A stretch of 24,367 bases of DNA from Elusimicrobia bacterium CG08_land_8_20_14_0_20_59_10. Its GTDB lineage: Bacteria; Elusimicrobiota; Elusimicrobia; Elusimicrobiales; UBA9959. A program made the position numbers and the translations under genes. The stretch lies in contig PEXO01000210.1 of NCBI GenBank assembly GCA_002779045.1, forward strand, positions 1-24,367, given 5' to 3'. This document shows, piece after piece, positions 13,152-20,367 of the stretch; position 1 is the stretch's first letter, and each line of letters begins with the position of its first letter. The notes below the pieces were generated by a model, which was given only the letters and a program-made list of their open reading frames with translations, was not told the DNA's origin and did no database searches.

Positions 13152-14534
13152 TTACACGAGGCCCTGGGCCATCATGGCGTCGGCCACTTTCTTGAAGCTG
13201 GCTATGTTGGCGCCGGCTACGTAGTTGCCGGGCATATCCGATTCGTTGGCGGCCGCCACGCAGGCATTATGGATGTTCACCATAATGCCGTGCAACTGCT
13301 TGTCCACTTCCTCGCGGCTCCAGCTCATGCGCATGCTGTTCTGGCTCATCTCCAGACCCGAGGTCGCCACGCCGCCGGCATTGGAGGCCTTGCCGGGTGA
13401 GAACAGGACCTTCGCTTCCTGGAACGCGGCAACGGCTTCGGGCGTGCAGGGCATGTTGGCGCCCTCGGTAACGCAGATAACGCCGTTGCCGATCAGGTTC
13501 TTCGCGTCGGTTTCATTAAGCTCGTTCTGGGTGGCGCAGGGCAGTGCCACGTCAACCTTCACTTCCCACGGCCGCTTGCCGGCGTGGAACGAGGCGCTCT
13601 TGAACTTTTCCGCGTACGGGGCCACGATATCCCGGCCGGAGGCGCGCAGGGAGAGCATATATTCCCATTTCCCGCCCGTTATGCCCTCGGGGTCATGAAT
13701 GTAGCCGTCGGGTCCGGAGATGGTGACGACTTTGCCGCCCAGATCCCCCACCTTCTTCACCGCGCCCCAGGCCACGTTGCCGAAGCCGGAGACGGCCACG
13801 GTCTTTCCTTTGAAACTGGTGCCCTTGGTCTTAAGCTGCTCTTCGGAGAAATACACCACGCCGAAGCCGGTGGCTTCGGGGCGTACAAGCGAGCCGCCCC
13901 AGGTTATACCCTTGCCGGTCAGCACGCCCGTGAACTCGTTCTTAAGGCGCTTGTACTGGCCGAACAGGAAGCCTATCTCGCGGCCGCCCACGCCGATATC
14001 TCCCGCCGGCACGTCCGTGTCGGGACCGATATGGCGGAACAGTTCCGTCATGAAGCTCTGGCAGAAGCGCATCACTTCGGCGTCGCTCTTGCCCTTGGGG
14101 TCGAAGTCGGACCCGCCTTTGCCGCCGCCCATGGGCAGCGTGGTCAGGGCGTTCTTGAAGATCTGCTCGAAGCCGAGGAACTTCAGGATGCTCAGGTTCA
14201 CCGAGGGGTGGAAGCGCAGGCCGCCTTTGTACGGGCCTATGGCGCTGTTGAACTCGATGCGGAAACCGCGGTTTATCTGCACCTCGCCTTTGTCGTCGGT
14301 CCACGGCACGCGGAAAGTTATCGCGCGCTCCGGCTCCACTATCCGGTCCAGTATCTTCGCCTTCACGTACTCGGGGTGTTTTTCCAGCACCGGGGTGAGG
14401 GTCTCCAGCACTTCTTTGACCGCCTGGTGGAATTCCTTCTCGCCGGGGTTCTTGGCGATAACGTTCGCCAGCACGCCGTTTACGTAGTCATGAACGGACT
14501 TTTTGCCTTTTTCCGCTACAGCTGTTTTAGACAT
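13152..14534 (-). CDS. gdhA: Glutamate dehydrogenase, hexameric NADP-type class
   Basis: The 460-residue protein is close to the usual size of small hexameric glutamate dehydrogenases, which interconvert 2-oxoglutarate plus ammonia and glutamate. The substrate region reads FNSAIGPYKGGLRFHPSVN and PMGGGKGGSDFDPKGKSD (K139 probably catalytic), followed by PAGDIGVGGREIG. The Rossmann nucleotide site is VAVSGFGNVAWGA. NADP preference is inferred from overall similarity to the biosynthetic class. I chose the ATG at 14534, not the longer frame start at 14588, because AAGGAAGGAAC sits just before it and family proteins begin here. A promoter (14606-14635) lies upstream and a terminator follows. It is divergent from an oxidoreductase operon that also handles pyridine nucleotides. 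Confidence 0.97.
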   Translation of the reverse strand: MSKTAVAEKGKKSVHDYVNGVLANVIAKNPGEKEFHQAVKEVLETLTPVLEKHPEYVKAKILDRIVEPERAITFRVPWTDDKGEVQINRGFRIEFNSAIGPYKGGLRFHPSVNLSILKFLGFEQIFKNALTTLPMGGGKGGSDFDPKGKSDAEVMRFCQSFMTELFRHIGPDTDVPAGDIGVGGREIGFLFGQYKRLKNEFTGVLTGKGITWGGSLVRPEATGFGVVYFSEEQLKTKGTSFKGKTVAVSGFGNVAWGAVKKVGDLGGKVVTISGPDGYIHDPEGITGGKWEYMLSLRASGRDIVAPYAEKFKSASFHAGKRPWEVKVDVALPCATQNELNETDAKNLIGNGVICVTEGANMPCTPEAVAAFQEAKVLFSPGKASNAGGVATSGLEMSQNSMRMSWSREEVDKQLHGIMVNIHNACVAAANESDMPGNYVAGANIASFKKVADAMMAQGLV

Positions 14535-14605
14535 AAGTTCCTTCCTTAGTGTTGTATTTTTCGGTTTAGCGTTCGGAACGCAGAACAAACTGAAAGCTAT
14601 AAATT

Positions 14606-14635
14606 ATATTACAAACCTACAATCCGCATTGTCAA
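14606..14635 (-). promoter_or_regulatory. gdhA promoter
   Basis: A perfect TTGACA (14635-14630) and TAATAT (14611-14606) are 18 bases apart on the minus strand. A TATAAT overlaps a few bases further on, and the gdhA start codon is 71 bases downstream of the -10. Confidence 0.7.
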
Positions 14636-14689
14636 CATGCCCGAACCCACATGCCAAAACCCGCCGCTTCGGACAGTTGGTATGGTCGG

Positions 14690-14718
14690 TTGCGCCGCCG
14701 GATTTTAAGTATTATAAT
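14690..14718 (+). promoter_or_regulatory. Promoter of the NuoEF-GltD operon
   Basis: TTGCGC (14690-14695) and a perfect TATAAT (14713-14718) are 17 bases apart. The start codon follows 37 bases after the -10. The gdhA promoter lies back to back about 55 bases away, so a shared regulator is possible, but I see no clear operator. Confidence 0.65.
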
Positions 14719-14755
14719 TTGAAAACGGGAGTTGTGCCGGGAGACGCGGTACATA

Positions 14756-15241
14756 ATGAAAATAAACCTTGCCGCCGCGAAAAAGCTGGTCGGAAAATAC
14801 CGCGATAAAAAAGGCGCGCTGATACCGTTATTACAGGAAGTGCAGGCTTCTTACGGGTATGTCCCCGGGGAAGCGGTAAGCCTTATCGCCGGAGAATTCG
14901 GCATTTATCCCGTGGACATTTACGGGATACTCACCTTTTACGCGCAGTTCTACCTCACCCCGCAGGGTAAACATATAGTCAAGGTCTGCCAGGGGACCGC
15001 CTGCCACGTCATGGGCGGCAAAGAACTGCTGGACTACATGGCCGACAGCCTGGGCGCGGCGGAAGGCAAACCCACCAGGGACGGGCAGTTTTCCCTGGAG
15101 CGGGTAGCCTGTCTGGGCTGCTGCGGCATGGCGCCGGCAATAGTGGTGGACCATGATTTTTACGGGCGCTGCACCATCCAGAAGGTAGAGGGCATCCTGG
15201 GCAAGTACCGGCCTTCAAAAAAAGCGAAGCCGGGCCTGTAA
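14756..15241 (+). CDS. nuoE: NuoE/HydC-family [2Fe-2S] subunit of an NADH-linked oxidoreductase
   Basis: The 161-residue thioredoxin-like ferredoxin subunit carries one [2Fe-2S] cluster on C78, C83, C119 and C123 (CQGTAC and CLGCC, the family CxxxxC...CxxxC pattern). The helical N-terminus ALIPLLQEVQASYGYVP and the DIYGILTFYAQF segment are typical. It passes electrons within NADH-oxidising modules such as complex I or soluble bifurcating hydrogenases. I start at the ATG at 14756; a TTG at 14732 is in frame but adds residues not found in the family. It ends 1 base before the NuoF-like gene, so the subunits are co-translated. The symbol marks family, since this is not part of a full complex I locus. 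Confidence 0.93.
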   Translation: MKINLAAAKKLVGKYRDKKGALIPLLQEVQASYGYVPGEAVSLIAGEFGIYPVDIYGILTFYAQFYLTPQGKHIVKVCQGTACHVMGGKELLDYMADSLGAAEGKPTRDGQFSLERVACLGCCGMAPAIVVDHDFYGRCTIQKVEGILGKYRPSKKAKPGL

Positions 15242-15242
15242 A

Positions 15243-17000
15243 ATGGAAAAGACAAAGATACTTATCTGCATGGGCACCAGCGGACTTTCTGCCGGGGCCG
15301 AATCCCTGGCCGCGAATTTTGAGAAGGAACTGGAACGCCATAATCTGGCCGGTAAATGCCGGGTAGTGCGTACCGGCGACAGGGGGTTGTTCCGGGATAT
15401 ACTGGTGGATATCGTCGCGCCCGGCGGCGGCAGGGTCACCTACGAATATGTAAAGCCCGAGGACGCGGTCAGGATAACCGAGGCTCACCTGCTGCGCGGA
15501 GAGCCGGTGAAGGAATTGCTGGCTGGCGAGGACTATAAACAGTTCTTCGCCGGCCAGATGCGCATAGTTCTTGCGAATTGCGGCGAGATAGACCCCGAGA
15601 ATATAGAAGATTATATAGCATGCGGCGGCTACAAGGCCCTTGCCCTGGCGCTTTCCATGACGCCGGAAAAAGTGGCGCAGGAAGTAAAAGCTTCCGGCCT
15701 CAGGGGCCGCGGCGGCGCAGGCTTCCTGACCGGGCTCAAATGGGAATTCTGCAGGGCCGCCAAAAGCGGCGTTAAATACGTTATCTGCAACGGCGACGAG
15801 GGCGACCCCGGCGCGTTCATGGACCGCAGCATACTGGAAGGCGATCCGCAGGCCGTGATAGAGGGCATGATAATAGCCGGTTATGCCATCGGCGCAGGAG
15901 AGGGCTATGTCTATTGCCGGGCCGAATACCCGCTGGCGATAAAGCGGCTGGAAAAAGCCATAGCGCAGGCCGGGAAAAAAGGATTTTTGGGTAAAAGCGT
16001 TCTTAAAAGCGGCTTCGCTTTTGATATCAGGATCAAGCAGGGCGCCGGCGCTTTCGTCTGCGGTGAGGAAACCGCTCTCATAGCGTCGATAGAAGGGCGC
16101 CGGGGCATGCCCGTGCCCAGGCCTCCCTTCCCGGCACAGCAGGGGCTGTGGGGCAAGCCGACAACCATCAACAATGTCGAGACTTTAGCCAATGTCGCTC
16201 ATATCATCACCAAGGGCGCCAAATGGTTCGCGGCGATAGGGCCCGAGGGCAGCAAGGGCACCAAGGTGTTTGCGCTGGCCGGGAAAGTGAAGAACACAGG
16301 TCTTGTGGAAGTGCCGATGGGCACCACCCTGCGCTCCCTGGTGTTCGGGCCGGGCGGCGGGATGCTGCACAAGAATATCGGTTTCAAAGGCGTGCAGATA
16401 GGCGGTCCGTCGGGCGGCTGCCTGCCCGAAAGTCTCCTGGACACCCCCATAGATTACGAGTCCATTACCCGGACCGGCGCCATTATGGGCTCCGGCGGCA
16501 TGGTGGTTATGGACCAGCTCACCTGCATGGTGGATATGGCGCGGTTCTTCCTGGATTTCACCGTGTCCGAATCCTGCGGCAAATGCGTGCCCTGCCGGGT
16601 TGGACTTAAGCGGATGCTGGAGGTGTTGGAGGAGATCTGCGCGGGCGGCGGCAGGCCCGGGCACCTGGAATTTTTGAACGAGCTGGCGCCGGCCATAAAG
16701 GACACGGCCCTTTGCGGGCTGGGCAATACGGCGCCCAATTCGGTGCTGACCACGCTGAAGTATTTCCCCGAGGAATACAAGGAGCATATAGAGGACAGGA
16801 TCTGCCGCGCCTCCGCGTGCGTGCCGCTGGTAAAATTCGAGGTGCTGGAAGCCAAGTGTATTAAATGCGGACGCTGCAAGACCGTGTGCCCTTCCGGGGC
16901 CATCACTTGGGAAAAGGGCGGATATGCCCGGATAGACAAGGTCAAATGTATAAAATGCAAGGCCTGCATAAATATCTGCCCGGTGATGGCGATAAAATAA
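15243..17000 (+). CDS. nuoF: NuoF/HydB-family flavoprotein subunit with C-terminal 2x[4Fe-4S] ferredoxin domain
   Basis: The 585-residue subunit holds the FMN and NAD(H) site: GLRGRGGAGF (153-161) binds FMN and GDEGDPG (184-190) is the nucleotide loop. An SLBB region precedes a [4Fe-4S] cluster on C445, C448, C451 and C491. Two ferredoxin clusters follow: C539/C542/C545/C549 and C569/C572/C575/C579. This is the HydB/HndC layout of soluble NAD(P)H-ferredoxin enzymes, not the shorter complex I NuoF. The N-terminal thioredoxin-like domain (about 4-88) normally binds another [2Fe-2S], but here only C9 remains; the other three ligand positions are G14, D46 and F50, so that cluster is probably absent. 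Its stop codon overlaps the next start (TAATG). Confidence 0.93.
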   Translation: MEKTKILICMGTSGLSAGAESLAANFEKELERHNLAGKCRVVRTGDRGLFRDILVDIVAPGGGRVTYEYVKPEDAVRITEAHLLRGEPVKELLAGEDYKQFFAGQMRIVLANCGEIDPENIEDYIACGGYKALALALSMTPEKVAQEVKASGLRGRGGAGFLTGLKWEFCRAAKSGVKYVICNGDEGDPGAFMDRSILEGDPQAVIEGMIIAGYAIGAGEGYVYCRAEYPLAIKRLEKAIAQAGKKGFLGKSVLKSGFAFDIRIKQGAGAFVCGEETALIASIEGRRGMPVPRPPFPAQQGLWGKPTTINNVETLANVAHIITKGAKWFAAIGPEGSKGTKVFALAGKVKNTGLVEVPMGTTLRSLVFGPGGGMLHKNIGFKGVQIGGPSGGCLPESLLDTPIDYESITRTGAIMGSGGMVVMDQLTCMVDMARFFLDFTVSESCGKCVPCRVGLKRMLEVLEEICAGGGRPGHLEFLNELAPAIKDTALCGLGNTAPNSVLTTLKYFPEEYKEHIEDRICRASACVPLVKFEVLEAKCIKCGRCKTVCPSGAITWEKGGYARIDKVKCIKCKACINICPVMAIK

Positions 17001-19087
17001 TGGAACTGACGATAGACGGCAAAAAAGTCATTGCAAAAGAGGGGGGCACGGTGCTCGAGGCGGCTCTCGGGGCCGGTATTTACATCCCCAATCTTTGTCA
17101 TCACCCCGATCTGCCGCCCATAGGCGCCTGCCGTTTATGTATTGTGGAGATAGAGGGCATGCGGGGCGTCCCAACTTCCTGCACAACTTTGGCCAGGGAA
17201 GGAATGGTGGTGCGCACCAATAGCGAGCGGGTCCGGGAGCTCAGGAAAGATATCCTGTGGCTGACTTTAAGCGCCTACCCCGGGGAACCGGACAAGGGCT
17301 CGCAATTGCAGAAAGTGGCGGACTGGATCGGGCCCAGGGACTTGTTGCCGGGTTCCGTGTCCAAGCCGGCCGATCTTCCCCCGGTGACGGACGAGCCTTT
17401 CTTCGTCAGGGACCTGGCTAAATGTATTTTATGCGGCCGCTGCGTAACGATGTGCCGGGAGGTACGAAAAACCGGGGCGATAGGCCTGGTCAACCGCGGC
17501 ATCAGGACCTTTGTGGGCACAGGACATGGCGCGCCGCTGAAGGATTCCGGCTGCAAGTTCTGCCTGGCCTGTGTGGAAGTGTGCCCTTCCGGGGCGCTTT
17601 ACGACAGGGAAAAATTCGAAGAGAAAGACCGCGAAAAGAAACTGCTCCCCTGCGTGGATTCCTGCCCGGCCGGCATAGATATTCCGCGCTATGTAAGGCT
17701 TATCGCGGCCGGTAAATACCAGGACGCGCTGGAAGTTATCCGGGAAAAAGTGCCGTTCCCACTGGCGCTGGGCTATGCCTGCAACCATGCTTGCGAAGAA
17801 GTCTGCCGCCGGGGGCAGCTAAACGCGCCTATCTCCATAAAGAATCTGAAAAGGTTCGTGGCCGAAAGGGATTCCGGCAGGTGGCGCGCCAAGCTGGCAA
17901 AAGAGCCGCCTACGGGCAGGAAGGTGGCCGTGATCGGTTCCGGCCCGGGCGGGCTGACCGCCGCCTGGTACCTGAAGTTGGCGGGGCATGAAGTGACCGT
18001 TTTTGAAGCCCTGGAGGAACCGGGCGGCATGATGCGCTCCGCCATCCCCGCTTACCGGCTGCCCAGGCAGGTCCTGGCGCGGGAAATAGCCGAAATAACC
18101 GGGATCGGCGTGAAAATAATAACCAGTTCCGAAGTGTTGTCTATCGACGCTTTGTTCGGGCAGGGCTTTGACGCGGTCTTTGCGGCCGTGGGCGCGTCCG
18201 CCGGCATGAAAATGGGAGCGGAGGGGGAGGGCGACCCGCGCGTGCTGGACGGGCTGTCTTTCCTGCAGGCCGTGAGCTTTGGCCGGAAGACGGATGTTAC
18301 AGGTGAAGTGCTGGTAGTGGGCGGCGGCAATGTGGCCATGGACGTAGCCAGGACAGCTTTAAGGACCGGGGCTGAAAAAGTCACGGTCCTGTACCGCCGT
18401 ACCCGTGAAGAAATGCCCGCGCTGGCCGAGGAAGTGGAGGACGCCGTAAAAGAGGGAGTGAAGTTCCGGTTCCTCACCGCGCCGGAAAAGATCCTGACCG
18501 CCGGCGGAAAGCTGGACGTGGAATGCGTCCTGATGAAGCTGGGCGAGCCCGATGCCAGCGGCAGGCGGCGGCCGGTTCCCGTAGAGGGAAGCAATATCGT
18601 TATCAAGGCGGACAGGATAATAACGGCCATAGGCCAGCGGCCGGCGGTGCCGGAAGGTTTTGCCCTGGCGCTGGACAAGAAACGCTGCATACAGGCCGAC
18701 CCCGAAACCCTGGCTTGTTCAAGGCCCGGCGTTTTCGCGGGCGGGGACGCCGTCAGCGGCCCGGCTTCGATAATTGAAGCCATCCGGGCCGGGCGGAAGG
18801 CCGCCGTCTCGATAGACAAATTTCTGGGAGGCAAAGGCGTTATTGACCGGGCTTTCATCCCCGCGGAGGAGCCGCCCGCCTGTATCGGCAGGGAGGAGGA
18901 TTTCTCTTTCCTGGAAGGGACGGAGATGTCGTGCCTGCCTGCGGCCAAAAGGAAGAACAATTTCAATATCGTGGAGCTCGGTTTTAAGGAAAAAGAGGCG
19001 GCGGCCGAAGCGGCACGCTGCTTGCGCTGCGAGCTGAGATTAAATATCTCCAGGGCCTCCCTGCCTCCCGTGGATTCGGATACTTAA
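17000..19087 (+). CDS. Ferredoxin (NuoG-N-like) fused to GltD-type FAD/NAD(P) oxidoreductase
   Basis: The 695-residue fusion starts with a [2Fe-2S] ferredoxin (C33, C44, C47, C61). The His-Cys cluster segment normally next in NuoG/HydA is missing (about 79-130 has no cysteines). Two [4Fe-4S] sites follow: C142/C145/C148/C152 and C185/C188/C191/C195. A GltD-like half comes next: cluster cysteines C218, C222, C261, C265 and C269, an FAD Rossmann motif (GSGPGG, 313-318), a second nucleotide site (VVGGGNVAMDVARTA, 439-453) with YRR at 465-467, and the FAD-closing FAGGDAVSGPASIIEAI. GltD/NfnB-type halves usually bind NADPH. With NuoE and NuoF partners it should form a soluble complex linking NADH, NADPH and ferredoxin; electron bifurcation is plausible but unproven. 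The ATG at 17000 overlaps the nuoF stop; the longer frame upstream is nuoF shadow. Confidence 0.92.
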   Translation: MELTIDGKKVIAKEGGTVLEAALGAGIYIPNLCHHPDLPPIGACRLCIVEIEGMRGVPTSCTTLAREGMVVRTNSERVRELRKDILWLTLSAYPGEPDKGSQLQKVADWIGPRDLLPGSVSKPADLPPVTDEPFFVRDLAKCILCGRCVTMCREVRKTGAIGLVNRGIRTFVGTGHGAPLKDSGCKFCLACVEVCPSGALYDREKFEEKDREKKLLPCVDSCPAGIDIPRYVRLIAAGKYQDALEVIREKVPFPLALGYACNHACEEVCRRGQLNAPISIKNLKRFVAERDSGRWRAKLAKEPPTGRKVAVIGSGPGGLTAAWYLKLAGHEVTVFEALEEPGGMMRSAIPAYRLPRQVLAREIAEITGIGVKIITSSEVLSIDALFGQGFDAVFAAVGASAGMKMGAEGEGDPRVLDGLSFLQAVSFGRKTDVTGEVLVVGGGNVAMDVARTALRTGAEKVTVLYRRTREEMPALAEEVEDAVKEGVKFRFLTAPEKILTAGGKLDVECVLMKLGEPDASGRRRPVPVEGSNIVIKADRIITAIGQRPAVPEGFALALDKKRCIQADPETLACSRPGVFAGGDAVSGPASIIEAIRAGRKAAVSIDKFLGGKGVIDRAFIPAEEPPACIGREEDFSFLEGTEMSCLPAAKRKNNFNIVELGFKEKEAAAEAARCLRCELRLNISRASLPPVDSDT

Positions 19088-19180
19088 ATTCGATAGGAAT
19101 TTTCTTTTATTTTCGCTACAGGCTTGTGTCGCTTCGCTCCACCCTGTGGTGAATCTCTGCAAGTCCGCCCAAAGGGGGTT

Positions 19181-20281
19181 ATGGATATTATTCCGCACAG
19201 TTTTTCCGATAATAAAACATTCCCCCGGCCTATTATGCGGCTGCCCTGGGTTTTCGCGCTCCTGGCGGCTTTCCTTTTTGCCCTTTCCGTGCCCTTGGGT
19301 AAGAAACTGCTGGACGGGCTGCGCCCGCTGGAACTTTCAGCGCTCTGCTACCTGGGCAGCGGTCTTGGGCTGCTCGTATGGAGGGCCCTCGTCAGCGGCA
19401 GGGGTTCCGAGGCCCCGCTTGCGAAGCGCGACCTGCCTTTTGTGGCCGGCTTCGTGCTGACCGGCGGGGTGCTGGCCCCGCTTCTTCTTTTCAGCGGGCT
19501 GCGGCTTACCGCCTCTTCTTCCGCGTCCATGCTGCTTAATTTCGAACTGCTTTTTACGTCGCTGATAGCGGTGACGGTGTTCCGGGAGCCGGGCGGGGCG
19601 CGGTTCTGGACGGCGGCGGCGCTCGTCACCGCGGGCGGTTGCGCGCTTTCCCTGGACGGCGGCGGCGCCCGCCCGGAGCTGGGCGCGCTGCTGGTGCTGG
19701 CCGCCGGCTTTATGTTGGGCGTGGATAACAACCTGACCGCGCGCGTCTCCATGAAGGACCCGGTGACGCTGGCGGCCATAAAGGGCCTGGCCGGCGGGTT
19801 GGTGAGCGGGGGCCTTGCGCTCTTCACCTACCGCTCCCTGCCGCAGTTCAACTGGGCCTGCGCCGCGCTGCTGCTGGGCTTTGCCAGCTACGGCCTCAGC
19901 CTGGTGCTTTTCATACTCGGCATGCGCGGGCTGGGTGCGTCCCGGGCAGGGGCTTTCTTCGGGGTTTATCCTTTTCTGGGCGCGGTGCTGAGCGTGTGGA
20001 TGCTGGGGGAGCCTGTTACGCCGGGCCTGCTTTGGGCGGGGGGGCTTATGCTGACGGCTTTCCTGCTGCTGACCGCCGAGAGCCACGGCCACGCGCATCG
20101 CCACAAGGCGCTGACGCATGAGCACAGTCACATCCACGCCGACGGCCACCACGGGCATACGCACGCGGACCCTCGGCCGGGGGCGCATTCCCACCCGCAT
20201 GCGCACGAGGTCCTGGAGCACGAACACGCCCACAACCCCGACGAACATCACCGCCATGCCCACGACAAAGCCGTCTTGTAG
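19181..20281 (+). CDS. EamA/DMT-family transporter with histidine-rich C-terminal tail
   Basis: The product (366 residues from this start) has about ten hydrophobic segments in two EamA-like halves, beginning LPWVFALLAAFLFALSVPLGK and ending FLGAVLSVWMLGEPVTPG before the last helix. After the last helix comes a tail of about 66 residues with some 23 histidines in HxH, HH and HxHxH patterns, likely a cytosolic metal-binding region. DMT proteins move small metabolites. The tail suggests metal (for example Ni, Co or Zn) binding or transport, as in other His-rich carriers, but substrate is unproven. I favour the ATG at 19181 for its strong though close ribosome site (AAAGGGGG, 2 bases away); the ATG at 19235 is an alternative. 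It follows the oxidoreductase operon by 93 bases without a clear terminator. Confidence 0.85.
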   Translation: MDIIPHSFSDNKTFPRPIMRLPWVFALLAAFLFALSVPLGKKLLDGLRPLELSALCYLGSGLGLLVWRALVSGRGSEAPLAKRDLPFVAGFVLTGGVLAPLLLFSGLRLTASSSASMLLNFELLFTSLIAVTVFREPGGARFWTAAALVTAGGCALSLDGGGARPELGALLVLAAGFMLGVDNNLTARVSMKDPVTLAAIKGLAGGLVSGGLALFTYRSLPQFNWACAALLLGFASYGLSLVLFILGMRGLGASRAGAFFGVYPFLGAVLSVWMLGEPVTPGLLWAGGLMLTAFLLLTAESHGHAHRHKALTHEHSHIHADGHHGHTHADPRPGAHSHPHAHEVLEHEHAHNPDEHHRHAHDKAVL

Positions 20282-20367
20282 GCCTGTCCCGCTTTCGTCC
20301 GCCCGGCCTGAGAAGTGACTTCGGTTACAATAATATTCTATACTATAAACGCTTAGGAACCGGCGCT

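Noticed and set aside
20118..20318. Thr/Arg/Pro-rich frame in the histidine-tail region
   Set aside because: It is a frame shadow of the CAC/CAT-rich histidine tail.
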